The notes under the pieces were generated by a model. It did no database searches. It was not told where the DNA came from and worked only from the letters and a program-made list of their open reading frames with translations. This document shows positions 11,617 to 24,845 of a DNA stretch of 64,000 nt, piece after piece (position 1 is the stretch's first letter; every line of letters starts with the position of its first letter). Source of the DNA: Planoprotostelium fungivorum (taxonomy: Eukaryota > Evosea > Variosea > Cavosteliida > Cavosteliaceae); assembly GCA_003024175.1 (NCBI GenBank), contig MDYQ01000269.1, positions 108,502 to 172,501 of the forward strand. The letters run 5' to 3'. The position numbers and the translations under genes are program-made.

Positions 11617-12393
11617 ATGCAGGCCTTCTTCGTTCTGTTCGCTCTTCTCCTGGTCGCCTCTCCCATCGTGGCCGATGACAATATCAATGTCATCCTGTCC
11701 TTCCACAATGCAATGAGGGCTAAGTTCAATTTGCAACCGTTGACTTGGTCGAGTCAGGCAGCCTCTGTATCTCAATCGTGGGCTTCGGTGAGTCCACCGC
11801 GAAGTGAAGTGACTCATTTTCTTTCAGAACTGTGCATTTCAACACAACACCAATCGGCTCGGAGGAGAGAACATCTGGGCTGGTTCTGGTGGTTCACCCA
11901 TCAACACTGGCGATGTCTCTGGCGCGGTCACCTCCTGGAACAATGAGGGTAGCGACTATTCATGCAAATCGAACTCCTGCACACAGGGTAAAACGTGTGG
12001 ACACTTCACTCAGGTGAGTCCATCTTTCTTTCATTACACCTCTAAGATTGATATAGGTCATATGGAACACGACCACCGCAGTTGGATGTGGCTGGGCCGT
12101 CTGCACGTCTAACAGCCCTTTCGGCAGCAACTTCCCTACGTGGAAATTTGTCGTCTGTGATTACACACCTGCTGGTATGCCTCCATCTCTCGTTGGAAAT
12201 CATCTGATGCAAGACAGGAAACTATGTGGGATTAGCTCCCGTATCACAACAACAGTGCTCTTATTCGGCCAACGTAAAAGTGAACGTCAATGGAACCTTG
12301 ATCTTCACCCAAGGTGGCCAGGGTGGAAGTCCTCATCTGTTCTCCAATGTGCTGCTGTTGATCTCCGCCATCATCATCGGAAGTCTCTTCTGA
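11617..12393 (+). CDS. CAP/SCP/PR-1 family secreted protein, probably GPI-anchored
   Basis: Four exons. Signal peptide MQAFFVLFALLLVASPIVA, then the CAP domain: ILSFHNAMRAKFNLQPLTW opens it, NRLGGENIWAG follows, and HFTQVIWNTTTAVGCGWAVC contains the CAP1 signature, completed by FVVCDYTPAGNYVG, the CAP2 signature. The His of FHN, the Glu of GEN and the His of HFTQ are the usual cavity residues. After the domain the chain ends in LFSNVLLLISAIIIGSLF, a hydrophobic tail without a cytoplasmic part, typical of a GPI signal. CAP proteins are secreted, often bind sterols or act in defence or cell contact; which applies here cannot be told. The signal peptide supports the start. Confidence 0.88.
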
Positions 12394-12730
12394 TAGATGG
12401 AGGACGTGAAGAAATAGATGCAAATTGAAACTGGCTTACCTCGATCGTATTTGAGTGGTGTTCACGATGAACTCGCCAGGTTCTGGCTCTGGAGGCTGTC
12501 TGGGATAATCAGAAACAAGGACACCGAACCCAGTTCTAGATCGAAGTGTGGACACCACCCACGCTGATGCACACCGTCACCTGATGGAACCTGATGAATT
12601 TGGTCACACTCCAAGTATAAGTACCTAATAGTATCCCCCGGTATGGTACTGTGCTGTGGTGGTCTCCTATTCATTTCGGTTGCCTGGAAATGGAAACCTG
12701 TGTAGACCATTCCCTGACGTTTGGCAGGTG
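12394..12730. other. Intergenic stretch
   Basis: 337 bases between the CAP and LIM genes. An open minus-strand frame spans much of it but has no recognisable family or splice partners, and I do not support it as a gene. Confidence 0.4.
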
Positions 12731-14800
12731 ATGGAGAGGAGATATTCACAACAACAGCCACACAATCAGGATGACAAGATGCCTCTGAAAGGGCCACAAG
12801 TATCAGGATATGAGAGGACGTCTATGATGACTAAGAGTAATCAAGATTGGATGAAGTCCGACTTCTTTCGGCGTTCGTTGAGATCAGATCCGATGTTTCA
12901 GAGTCAGTTACACAGATTGTTGGGTGAGAATCAATCAGCGATCATGAACACACGGGTGATTGTTACATGATTGACATAGACAGCTGCCTTCGACGAAGAC
13001 GATTATCCACCGATGCCTACATATCCTCCCCCACCCACGCCCGAAGAAGCCAATTTCAAGATTCCTGGGGTGTGTGATCCGACATATACACATCTCCATC
13101 GTGTAACCATCCCGCGATCGAGTTGGAAGAGACAGAATTGAAAGAACGACAGTTGAGCGTGATCGCCGACCCAACGATCAGAGGATACAGAATGAGTCAG
13201 AGACAAAAATTGACCAGTGCATCTGAACCATCTTTGGCTCACGTAAAGCAAGCGGCAGAGAAGAAGACAGGGTCATTCTTCATAGTCAACAAGCCACAAT
13301 CAGCCCCCGAGAGTGACGAGGGAGATCATCACGGGACGTCATCTGATATAGAAGATGCAGAGAGGGAGAAGAAAGAAGCAGAGAGGGAGAAGAAAGAAGC
13401 AGAGAAGAGAGAAGACGGTGAGAATACAACGGTGAAGAGAGATTGATTCGAGAAGGGATGAAACAACAGACGATGAGACGAGATGAAGAGACGAGAAAGA
13501 GAGGGGAAGAAGAGAAGAGAGAAGAAGAGAGGAGAGCTCTAGAAAGGAAAATTGAAGAAGAGCTACACAGAAGAGACATGCAAGATCCCATCACCCCATC
13601 AGAATCAAACACCCGCTTCGAGGACCGCATCAAGAGAATCGAAGACATCCACACGAGAGCCGCTCACGATCATGCATCACCGTCGTCATCCGATCGATCG
13701 ACAAACAAGTCCCTGACCATGAGTCAATCGACCTCTGGAATCGACAAGAGACAGACGAACAAGTTCAACTCGTCCGACGAAAAGAGAGAATCGACTGTCT
13801 TCGCGCCACCCGTACAAAAGAAGAGAGAGTTGGTCAGGTGTGCACACGTCACACACCAACACATCATCTTTCATCACTACATCATCATATCATCACCTAT
13901 GTCATCACCACACATCACGATCATCACACTGCATCAACACATCATCACAGCACATCATCACATCAAACTACATCTCACGATTCTTCACAGGGGAGACACA
14001 AAGAAGATGTTGATGAGTCGATCACTTAGCCTCATGACCTGCGCTGGATGTCATCAAGACATCAACACTGAATATCTAACCGCCATGAACCAACACTGGC
14101 ATCCGGTGAGGCCTCCATCGTTCTACAACGCGCCAACGGAAAATAGGATCATTTCCGCTGCTTCGGCTGTGACCGGCCGGTGGCTGGAGAATTTTACGAA
14201 ATGGAGGGAAAACCTAGTTGTAGATCGTGCTTGGACAAATCTTCACTGTGTGGACACTGCAGTCGACCCGTCTTGGACCAATTTTTCAAGACGCAGGGGG
14301 GTACCATGATCCACCCAGAGTGCTACGGGCCGTTTACCGGAAAGATCGTGGGGATTTCGGGTTACGTACGGTGACTGACGCGTTGTAGTGTGGTGGATGT
14401 GGACAGTATTTATCGATGGGGAGGACCATCAGCGCGATGGAGAAACAATATCACCCTCAATGTTTCAATTGCTCGCGTGAGTTTCTCATGATCATCTTGT
14501 CATCGTGATCGCAATCACATGAACTCATCAACTGATGTATAGATTCATCTCATCATGATCATCGTATCGTCACGACGATCACATCATCGCGATCATCATC
14601 ACATCATCATCACTGTGACGATCATCACCTGACCTATCTATACAGTCTGCCGCAATTCATTGGAGAGATCTAATACCTTCTTCATGCACCAGGGCACAGC
14701 CATCTGCTCCACCTGCTCCGTTCAAATCAGCCGCAGCAGGAGTCAGAGTGTGGCGAACAACAATCGCACGATCTACAAATCTGCGTCAGAGAGGGGATGA
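12731..14800 (+). CDS. LIM-domain protein with charged coiled-coil region
   Basis: The N-terminal half has a proline stretch (MPTYPPPPTPEEA) and a long charged region with repeated EAEREKKEAEREKKEA and KRGEEEKREEERRALERK, likely helical or coiled coil. The C-terminal third carries LIM zinc fingers. The first runs CAGCHQDINTEYL, HWHP, FRCFGCDRPVAG, CRSCL. The second starts CGHCSRPVLDQFF, MIHPEC, with CGGCGQYLSMGRTISAMEKQ and YHPQCFNCS forming a third unit completed by a last exon with SLCRNSLERSN and AICSTCS. Introns include one of 48 nt ending cgttgtag and a longer one (about 14478-14644) full of GATC-type repeats. LIM domains mediate protein contacts, often at the actin cytoskeleton; paxillin/zyxin-like scaffolds are the nearest functional comparison. 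The start is the first in-frame ATG. Confidence 0.82.
14500..14642. repeat. GATC/ATCATC-rich intron sequence in the LIM gene
   Basis: The intron before the last LIM exon is almost wholly made of short runs of atcatc, gatcatgatc and their complements, so it can fold on itself. Similar filler occurs in other long introns of this window. Confidence 0.6.
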
Positions 14801-15242
14801 AGATGAATGGTGGCGACACGGTGGAAATGTATTTTGAAGCGATGTAGTAAAAAAGATCGAATTTATACTTTAGCCCTGATGGATCATCATGATGGATCGC
14901 GATCGGATCGTGATACGTCATGAAGTAGATGGTGTATGGATGTAAAGAAGTTTGATATGTAGGTTGAATTGCACAGCGTTCATCTCGGAGCAGCGATGAG
15001 GAGTAGGGCAGGTGACTCGTCTTGTGATCCCGCCAACTAGCCAGTCGATTCAGCCAGCCATGTGGCTGACCTCATCAGAGAGCTCATCGAATCAGATGTC
15101 TGTGAACTGGGTTGATGACAGCACGAGAGAAAAGAAAGGACAGAAAGTGTTTGTGTTCGCAGCAATTTTTCCCAAAAATTTGGTTGCCATAGTTACATCC
15201 ATAGAAGGTTGCACAACACAACGGCAGAATCACAAGAGGGTC
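14801..15242. other. Intergenic stretch with small palindromes
   Basis: Between the LIM and Roco genes. It contains inverted GATC-type elements near 14875-14920 and no supported exon. It should hold the Roco promoter. Confidence 0.4.
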
Positions 15243-18200
15243 ATGTCTTCTGAAGATGCGTCTCAACCGGAGGTACCTCAGCCACCTGTCAAGAACACCA
15301 TCGAATCGACAAAGAGGGTGAGGATATCGGAGTGGTAACTCTCATATCGGGACTGAAAGACGTGTAGCTGCAGCGATTGATCAACAAATATGTCGCTAAC
15401 AAGTTGGACATCCTTCAGATCGATTATCTCGATATGGGCATCAGCAAGAGTCTTAGGATGGTTCCTATGGACCTCTTAGCTCCTCTTACGAACATGAAAC
15501 AGGTATATTCCATCACAATATCCAACATCAGATGCACAATCATCATGGTTAATCTTCACAGATTTTCATCAATGGACACAAGAACCTAAGAGAAATTCCT
15601 CCCGCCATGTTCACAACATTTCGAGAGTTGAAAGAAGGTTGGTTCCATGATAACGACGTCAAGACCATTCCCCCCGAGATCGGGCAGGCAAAGAACCTAA
15701 CAGAGATCTGGTTCCAGAAGAACCGAATCACATCGGTGAGTCTCCATCTCTTCCCAATCATCTCAATCATTCTTTCAGATCCCCGTCGAACTCTTCTCCT
15801 TGGTCAATCTGAAAGAATTGAGATTAGACGACAATCAATTGACAAGCATCCCCTCCGAGATCGGCCAGCTCGTCCATCTAGAAGGTGACGATTCGAAATG
15901 ACATCCATCACTGAACATGCAAACAGTCTTACGTCTCGATTACAACGAGATCACAAAGATACCCGTTCAAATCGGAGACTGTGAGAAGCTCATCCATCTG
16001 TCGATCTCGCACAACAAATTGGAGTCCATTCCGGCCGAGATCGGCTACTTGACCCAGTTGAAATCTCTTACTCTGAGTAACAATTGCATCTACGAGCTAC
16101 CCAACGACGTCGGTGAGTGTCTCGTCCACGATGGTGATCGTGCGATGGACACGAGATCATCATCGTGTGATGGAGGGTGACGAGAGATTGAAACGGTGCG
16201 ACAGTTTTGTGTCAGAAGTTGGAAGAGCTGTGTATCGATCGCAACCAGATCGCGTACATTCCATTAGAGATGGTTCAATTGAGTGACACACTCAAGGTAC
16301 ATGACTCTCATCATCATCATCTATCACATCGACCCGATCGGCAATCATCAAATGATCATCGCGATGATCAGATGATCGTGATGATCAGATCATCATCGCG
16401 AATGAGACACTGTTTACGATCCAGTATTGACCCCTCCAGGTGTTCAAACTATACAGCAATCCCATCATCAACCTCCCCGAGAAGCTCATCGGACAGAAAG
16501 AATCCATCAAGGCCTCCATGAGTGCCTCTTTGAAGGGTCAGCTGGCCACAGGATTTGCCCCCGACAAGATTTTCGGTTACCTGAGCGATTTAGGAAAGGG
16601 ACAAGAAGTGAGAAGCTTTCATCTACAAAGCCATCATCAGTCGAACTAACAAAATTTGATCTTTGATATTTGAGACTATCAGACCTTGAGACTTTGTGAT
16701 TTTGGGACTGACACATTCAGGTGAACAACCGCATCAAACTGATGGTCATGGGACAAGAATCCACGGGCAAGACGACCCTCTTGTCCTCCATCAAGGGTAA
16801 GATCAAGTTCCCAAAGATTCTCCAGAAGGCCCCCGCCGTCACCGAGGGCATCAACATCGTCGAGTTCTCCACCACGGCCACGCGCGAGCCCAAGAAAGAT
16901 TCGAAGGAGAAGGAGAAACCCGTCAAGATCGATTGGTCCGCTTGGGGTGAGGCATTCCATTCCACTGTCCTCCCTCACGCCCCCAGATTTCGACGGGCAA
17001 GAGGCTTACTACTCCTCTCACCAGTTCTTCTTGTCTTCACGGGCAATCTACGTCATCGTGTGGAATTTGGAGAACACGCTCGACCAATCGAAATTGGAAT
17101 ACTGGCTGCAGAGCATCAAAGCTAGGGCACCGAAGGCACCCATCATCATCGTGGGCACACACTCTGACTCCCCCGTCTGCACTTCCGATTACCTTCAGAA
17201 GACGCAGCAGAGGATCAACGAGGAATACTACGCGAGATTTCCAAACATCCAGTACGTCTGCGAGGTGGAGGAAACTCGCGGAGATTTCGATTTACGTACG
17301 TAAGGTGGATGCGAAGAAGGGGAAGAACATCGAGGAGCTGATCAAAATCTTGAGTAAGATCGCGCTGGCACAGCCTCGAATGGGCGAGAATATTCCAAAG
17401 AGTTACCTGCTGCTAGAGGAGAAGGTGCTGAAGGAGAGGAAGAGGAGACTGAAGGGAAAGGTGGAGAATTTTGGCGGGAAAACGCGATGTAGATTGACGG
17501 ACGCAGCCGGGGTACCCCCTCATGACGTACAACGAGTACTCAGAATTGGCTCTGGGATGTTCGATATCAGAAGATGCACTGCCCAGAGCAACGGAGTTCT
17601 TGTATGAAGTTGGAGTCGTCATACACTTTAACGATCCCAATCGAGGTGGGTCGGGAATCGTGATGTCAAGTGATCGTGATCGCGATCACATGCCATCCAT
17701 CGTGATGATGATCGCCATGATGATCGTGAACGTGACCACCATCATGATGGTGTCATGATCATCATCAACATCACGGTCATGATGATGATCACGATCAACT
17801 CTAGTCTCATGATGCTCATCACATCAGGTCTCAGCAACGTCGTCTTCTTAGATCCCAGATTCCTCGTCGACCTCATGTCCACCGTCTCATCTACCAAGGC
17901 CAACTTTGTACGAAACGGCACAGTGAGATGGAAGCACATGCAGATGCTGTGGAAGAAATATCCAACGGAGCTTCACCCACAGCTCTTAGCCCTCTTGGAG
18001 AAGTTTGAGATTGCCATTCGACTGAACAAGTCGATGGATGATAAGGAGGAACATCCGGAGACCATCATTCTGTTTCCTTCCTTCTTGGATGAAGCTCAAG
18101 TGCAGGAGATGGTAGGGAGAGGTTCATCACATCGACCATCACATCCATCATCACATCAAATCGTGAATTGTGCGTGGATGCTGATGGATTGTAGATGCCG

Positions 18201-21200
18201 AAACCCTTCTTAGAAGCAAGTGTGGCTCCCTCCAACTTATCACAGATCACTGAATCATCCATGTCCCTCTCTTCTGCTTTCGATCTCGCAGCCACAAAGA
18301 AGTGAGAATCATCACATCATCAAATACATCACATCATCACTTCATCACATCACATCATCACATCACATCATCACATCACATCATCACATCATCACATCAT
18401 CACATCACATCATCACATCATCACATCAAATCATCACTTCATCACATCACTTCATCACTTCATCACTTCATCACATCATCACATCACCACACACCGACAT
18501 CCCCCAGATCCACATCTTTCAACGTCAAGAGCATGTTCTATGCCGCAGTAGAGAGAGTCTACCAGATGGCCTTCTTACCAGAAGGTGAGCTTCCACCATC
18601 ACCACCCCTCACATCTATAAATAGGTCTCTTCTCCCGCCTCATCGTCAGGCTCGTCGCCTTGAAACGATCTCAACTCAACTGGAACATCGAATATTCAAA
18701 GAACACGATCTTCTTGGCGAGAAATACAGAATGGGCCTTCATCCAACTACAGCACATCGAGCGACAGATCAAGGTGGGTCGAAACTTTAGAGGACAACCT
18801 GACCTCGGACGCAGACGTTCGTCGCCGGTGGCGACCCCACGAGACTACTACGAGTCGTGACGGAAAATCTAGAGACCTTGATGGAAGATTGGTTTCCCAA
18901 TCTCAATTTCAATCTGTTGGTCACGTGTTCTCACTGCCTCAAATTGAGGTTGAAAGAGAAGTGCATGAAGAAGGAGGCGGCCACGTACGAATCGATCGAT
19001 GCGTTGGTGTTTGCCATGGTGAGGGAGGATTCGACGAAGAGTGAGGCCATTCTAAACTCGAGCCAATTCACTGGAAGAGAGATCGAAGAGGTGAGTCACG
19101 ACAGATGTGATGATATGTTCATCCTGCGAAATGATAGATGTGATGTTACATTCGAATATGAAAATATGAAAATATGAAATCTTTGAACAAAAGAAAATTT
19201 TACGTACGAAAAGACAAATAGAGATGAACGATCAACGTATAGTTATCTGATTGATATTTAAATCCATTGAACGATGATAGGCCATTGGCAAAGGAAATTA
19301 TTTCGTCATGTGCAATGAAAAGAGAGACGATAAGTCGAACCTGAGGCTAGATCGATCGACTTCCTTTCTCAGCGAACAAGGAGGAAAACAAGGTCCCGCT
19401 GCGATGGCACAGGAGGCGACCTCACTGACGCCACAAGATCGATCCGTGGAAGAGGTGAACGTCTCATCGATGTCGTGTGATATCATTTATCGTCCATCCG
19501 TACTAGATGATGATGATCGTGATCACGATGAGATGATCGTGATATCCACATGATGGATGATACGATCATCATGATCATGATCACGTGGATGATCCTGACA
19601 CGATGATGAGATGAAGATATTGACATCGACAGGGTCTGAACACCGACAAGAAATCCGCCAGAAAATCCCTTCCACTCAGCGAGGTGAATCCATCTACATC
19701 GTTGTAGATTGACCTCCCCAGATCAAAACCATTCGACCCCTCTCTACCTCCCTCCTTTCCACTCCCAACCTTTCCGTCCCTCAGAAGAGTCCATCTACAA
19801 CGCAAAAATCCGAGCCCATCAGCAAGACAACACCGGAAGTGTACGACAAGATTTCAGACAACATCTCGCAATTGGCGAAGAGTCCGGCACCCATCGGAAT
19901 CAACTCGCAGTCACTACTGCTCAAGATCATCGAACCTATCTCTTACGAAACCGTGAAGAACGAAGAGGGAGTGCAGTGTCACAAGGTGGGGACATCGTGG
20001 AGCATCTGTGGGTGACGTGGGACAGATTCCGCTGCCGGAAGTTGTCCCAGACTTGTGTCTGTCCTTCTTGGATAATGTCATTCCGCTGGAGAGCATCACG
20101 CTGGAAAAAGAATTGGGAAAAGGATCTTATGCCGTCGTCTACAAAGGTGTAGATCGATGGAGGGAAAAAGATTGACGGGTCAGGTATCTACAACGGGGAA
20201 GCTGTCGCCGTGAAGCAGTACAAGTTGGGAGGAGAAGAGGGAGAGGATGACACCAACTATGGAGGTAGCAAGAGTGAGTCATCTTTCTTTGATTTTGACT
20301 ATCATGACGTCACCGTCTGTCACGAACGTTCATGATGAAAGAGTGCAATCTCATCGTGATGATCATCAGTACATCAGCATCATGACATCAGCATCATGAT
20401 CATCATAACATGATCGTGATCGTTGACATGTCTTTAGGTGTCAAATCGACCGCCTCCAGCAACAGAAGCAAGGCGAGAACCAAAGTCCTCCCCGTGCTCA
20501 GGTGAAGACAAACCAAGACAACTTCTCCTGACTCCACCAGCTCCGGCCGAAGCCACAAACGAAAAGCAACTGCACCTTCTAACTCAGACAACGACACGAG
20601 AGGTTCTTCTCTCAACTCGAGAGCTCTCTCTTCGTGGGGTACACAGATGGCCCAGGTGACGACGATCTACAACGATGTAGATGACTGAATGGGAGTAGGA
20701 CAGTCCTTACCACGAGTTCAGGAGAGAGGCGGCGCTGCTGAGCGAGATCGATCATCCGAACATCATGAAGTTTGTGGGGATCATCATGAGTCCTCTGGGT
20801 GTCGTGACAGAGTTTTTAAACGGGGGAGATCTGAAGGGTGAGCTCGTATGATGATTTCACTCACATGATCATCCATCATAATCATGATCATCCTCTTCAT
20901 CACATCCATCACGATCATTTTCATGATCTCGCCATCACGATCATGATCTCATCACTACGATGAAGATCGTCATCTCCATCACCAACATCATCATCATCTG
21001 ATGAACGAAACAGGATTCATCATGTCGCTTCCAGACATCGACAGACCCCTCCGCATCAGCCTCGCCCTGGACATGGCAAAGGGAATCAACTACCTCCATC
21101 AGCTTGCACCTCCCATCATCCACAGAGATCTAAAGAGTCCAAATTGTCTCGTCGCAAAGAATGCGGACGGAACCGTCACGGCCAAGTTGGGAGATTTAGG

Positions 21201-21954
21201 TGAGTCGATCATCTCGACATCTCGATCGGATCATGTGATGTGATCGATGTGGGTTGATGTGATCGACGTGATCGATGCGATATGTGATCGTCTGATGATC
21301 GATGTGATGTGATCGATGTCATCGTCTTGTGATTGATGGATGCGATCGACGTGATCCAATCATGGAACGATGTGATCTGATGATGCGACAGGTCTATCTA
21401 GAAGGAGTACCACTGGCATGGTCAGTCGAAAAGTAGACAATCCAAGATGGTTGGCCCCCGAGATCATGGAGAACAAACCCTACGATGAGAAGTCAGGTGC
21501 ATCCATCATCATCATCACCTCCTCACCTCTCTAGACGTATACAGCTTCGGCATCATGCTGTGGGAGTTGGTTGAGAGAGGCAACCCATTCGAAGAGTTTA
21601 ACATCAGGTTCATGATGCAGCTAGAGGAGAAGATTAGAGGTGGTCTGAGGCCCACACTTCGAGAGGGCATCCGCGATTCAGCTTATGGCAAACTCTTTGA
21701 CGACTGCGTTCAAGGTGATGCGACACGAACATCATGCTGGGTGATGTCTAAAAGATCGTGCAGGCAACCCGGCCATGCGGCCCAGTTTCGTTGTCATCTT
21801 GGAGACGTTGAACAAGATGATGTCGGTCAACGATGAGAAGGTGCCGCCCCCCGAGCCGAAAGAGGAGGAAGCACCTCTTACGGATGGTGAAGATGAAGAC
21901 GCTCTGCCTCTGTCCAGTGATGATGAGGAAGAAGTGAAGAAGACAGAAGAATAA
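15243..21954 (+). CDS. LRR-Roc-COR-kinase (Roco/LRRK-like) protein
   Basis: The largest gene but one in the window, with some 20 exons and, by my reckoning, 1,300-1,400 residues. Order of domains: about nine leucine-rich repeats (for example NKLESIPAEIGYLTQLKSL); a Roc GTPase with P-loop GQESTGKTTLL, WDFDGQEAYYSSHQ as the G3 motif and VGTHSD as G4; a COR domain (YNEYSELALG, VVFLDPRFLVDLMS); a linker with CSHCLKLRLKEKC; then a TKL-type kinase with LGKGSYAVVYKG, VAVKQY, HPNIMKF, HRDLKSPN, and WLAPEIM. The magnesium-binding loop reads GDLG rather than DFG. It ends in an acidic tail. Roco proteins are GTP-regulated kinases; in Dictyostelium they act in chemotaxis and cytokinesis, and LRRK2 is the human relative. 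Some introns are only 32-48 nt, others hold long repeats. The start ATG precedes a short N-terminal exon. Confidence 0.9.
17663..17822. repeat. Self-complementary GATC/ATGATC intron repeat (Roco)
   Basis: Intron in the COR region composed of tgatcgtgatcgcgatcac, atgatgatc and related units that pair with each other. Confidence 0.6.
18302..18490. repeat. ATCACATC microsatellite in a Roco intron
   Basis: About 190 bases of near-perfect atcacatc / atcatcac units with a few ttc variants. It lies in an intron between the COR domain exons, and it is the purest simple repeat of the window. Confidence 0.85.
20330..20425. repeat. GATC/ATGATCATC intron repeat (Roco kinase region)
   Basis: Intron sequence inside the kinase lobe region made of tcatcgtgatgatcatca-like units. 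Further stretches of the same kind occupy 19499-19600 and 20850-21000 in the same gene. Confidence 0.5.
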
Positions 21955-22538
21955 ATGTTGACGGGCAATGATGAAACATTGGGGAGAGAAGATCGAGGAC
22001 GTTGTGAATGATTGGAGACCTTCATTCATAACAATTATATCTAGTGAATCCAATGTCTAAAGCTGCTATGATTCTCACCTCTACATCCCTGTGTCTGTGG
22101 CCACTCTCCTGCTGGTACATCGCCAATGCGATTTAGTCCAATCATCAAACGTCATTTCACACGTGATGTCGTCACCTCGACCCGCTCGCACCTCTATCAA
22201 ATGGATGTTGCTTCTCCTCTTCACCTCGGACGCTCAAGATCCACAGACCTCCATCGGATCATTACCTTCCTTCAGACTGAAGAGCTCCTGAAGCTTGCGT
22301 CAGAAGTCTCAGAAAAACCGGAACAATTAAGGTTGACTGTTTCCCCGGAATCGAGTCTTTTCCGGGGAATTTTTGCGGTACACGGGGCGGAATTCATCTT
22401 CCATCGCGGGCTACCACAGGATCAATCGATTGAGCCTGCCGGATCTGAATAGGTAATGTCCGACTTACCAAATGAAATCCAGTTCACCAGGTAACACATT
22501 CTCTACCAGAGAGAAACAGGGACACACACAGTGACAAG
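21955..22538. other. Intergenic region upstream of the phosphate transporter
   Basis: About 580 bases. A 108-codon open frame at 22126-22452 has no signal peptide, domain or splice partner that I recognise. The region should contain the phosphate transporter promoter. Confidence 0.4.
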
Positions 22539-24388
22539 ATGACAAAAGAGGAGAAGCTCACCATCGACACGCCGACCAGCATCTCGACAGAGGAATTAGA
22601 CCAGCAACCAACTCTGAAGGAACTCGATGAGGCCAAATTCAGTTGGTGGCATGTCAAGGCAGTTGCCATCGCCAGTGTTGGGTGAGACAACAATCATCAC
22701 TTGAGTCTGACACGGACAACAGTTTCTTCACTGATGCCTACGATCTCTTCATCACGAACCTCACTGTCAGCATGATCGCCTTCGTCTACCTCAACCCCGG
22801 TAAAGACAAGGCCCCTCCTGTTGATGATGGTTTCATGAAAGGCTCCGTCTTATTTGGCACACTCTTCGGTCAACTTTTATTTGGAATGCTCGCCGATCGC
22901 AAGGGCAGGTGTGTCGGATCACATCGGTACGATCTCGCTCTTAACCTTCATGATAGATCGAAAGTTTACGGTATCGAGTTGATGATCATCATAGTGGGAA
23001 CTGTGGCTGCCTCCATGTCAGCCTCACCCATTAGAGGCATGAGCATCTCGGCCATGGTGTCCATCTGGCGTCTCGTGATGGGAATCGGCATCGGAGGTGA
23101 TTCCGTCTTCAACCATCTTCTACATCTTCTGACATGAGGCAGGTGATTACCCTCTGTCGGCCACCATCACCTCCGAATTCGCCAACAAGGGAAGACGTGG
23201 AACCATGATGTCCGCCGTCTTCTCCATGCAAGGATTCGGCCAACTCTTCGGAGGCATCGTGTCCATGATCACCATCGCATGCTTCAAGACCTCCTTACAA
23301 CACGACCCCAACAACCTCGACTACGTCTGGAGAATCATCATGGTGACCCCATCATCCATCCTCTAAAACTCCATCTCACATGATGCAGGGTGTCGGTGCC
23401 ATCCCTTCCATCGGAGTCTTATACTTCCGTCTCACCATGCCCGAGAGCCCTCGCTACGCCAAGCAGCTGGCCGAGAAGAAGACCGCCACCTTCAAAGAGT
23501 TCGCCGCCCACTTTGGACAGTGGAAGAATGGAAAGGTCCTCCTTGGTACCGCCGGTGCCTGGTTCTTGCTCGACATCGCCTACTACGGTATCACGCTCAA
23601 CCAGACTTACATCGTCAACTCCATCGGGCTGACCAAGAGTGGAGACGCCTACACTCATTTCATGAGCATCGCACAAGGTAACACTGTCGCTGTCTGCATG
23701 GGTTTACTGCCCGGCTACTGGGTGGCAACCGCTCTCATCGATTACACGGGTGAGCCGCATTTTATTTCATTTTATTGTCTCCGGCTGACGTTTCAAAGGT
23801 AGAAAACCACTGCAGATGTTTGGTTTCGCAGGTCTCACCCTCTTCATGGGTCTCCTCGCTGTCTTCTACGATCTACTCAAGGCCAACTCACCCAACGCGT
23901 TCATTGCCCTCTATGCTTTCGCCCTCTTCTGCTTCAACTGTGGACCCAACACGACCACCTTCATCATCCCTGGAGAAGTATTTCCAACACGATTCCGCTC
24001 CACTGTGAGACTCTTTCGACACCACCCTCCATCATCTTCATCATCATCGAGATGATGATCGGCTGATGTGTCTGTGCAGTGTCACGGTATCTCTGCTGCT
24101 GCAGGTAAGGCGGGAGCCATCATCGGTACGTTTGCCTTCCCCGTGGTGACTGCAGAAGTATCGTATGGATTCAGACTCTTACTGGGAGTCTTCGCCATCG
24201 TCATGTTCCTCGGGCTTCTCATCACCTTCCTCATTCCAGAGAGTGAGTCACCGACGCATGCGATGATGTGTCTGATGAGATGGACAGGCAAGGGAATGTC
24301 TTTAGAGGAGGTATGTGAGGAGACTACGGACGAGGGTCTCGTCACGATGGACTCGAACAAGGGTGAAGGAAAGGCTGTGGCTGTGTAA
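22539..24388 (+). CDS. PHO84-like inorganic phosphate transporter (MFS)
   Basis: Multi-exon gene of about 530 residues. A short charged N-terminus (MTKEEKLTIDTP) leads to FFTDAYDLFITN, the first-helix signature of PHO84/PHT1 transporters. GIGIGGDYPLSATITSEF with the next exon is the PHT family signature, and FRLTMPESPRYAKQLA, LDIAYYGITLNQ and FIIPGEVFPTRFRST are all in their usual places. About twelve hydrophobic segments are present. It should import phosphate with protons at the plasma membrane. A cluster of small introns splits it, for example those before CHGISAAAGKAGAIIG and before GRKPLQMFGFAG. The C-terminal tail is short and acidic. The start is the first ATG in frame, 16 residues before the first LDE segment. 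Confidence 0.92.
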
Positions 24389-24845
24389 TGAGATATATAG
24401 AATCGATGACTGTAGAGAGTATTCGTATGTTGATGAAGTCGAGTGATTGACATGATGATGACAATGATCGGTGAAGACGAACATGCGAAGTAGAATTGCC
24501 TCACACATTCTATTTCTATGTGTGCTCTCATCGTCTAAAGGCGTGATGTTGTCTGTGTGGTGTATGAAATTGAGAGCCGTTCCAGGGACTGTCACTTTTT
24601 CGGAAGCTAATCTACAAAGGAGTTTCGGTTGCATGGACGGAAATACAGCTTTGAGCAGTCGCAGCCGCATCATGTCAGGGACAAATGAACAGCTGAATAC
24701 AGTGAGAGATAGATCTGAAGAGTTCGCATGGCTGATGATGATTAGGCGTTGGCTGGATGGACTAATTATGTCCTCGCTCCACGAAACGAGAAGATCGACA
24801 ACGTCTTGAAGGATTTTCAATCGGGGGTCCACCTTATCTCTTTAT
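24389..24845. other. Intergenic stretch
   Basis: Overlapping open frames exist on both strands here (24302-24832 minus, 24471-24809 plus), but neither resembles a known family or shows splice structure. I support no gene. Confidence 0.4.

Noticed and set aside
18302-18490. Possible CRISPR-like array of short repeats
   Set aside because: It is a simple ATCACATC microsatellite without spacers, inside an intron of a eukaryotic gene.
22126-22452. 108-codon plus-strand frame upstream of the phosphate transporter
   Set aside because: No signal peptide, domain or intron; more likely promoter and leader sequence.
24302-24832. 176-codon open frame on the minus strand
   Set aside because: Overlaps the last exon of the phosphate transporter, has no recognisable motif and no splice partners; another frame on the plus strand is equally open.
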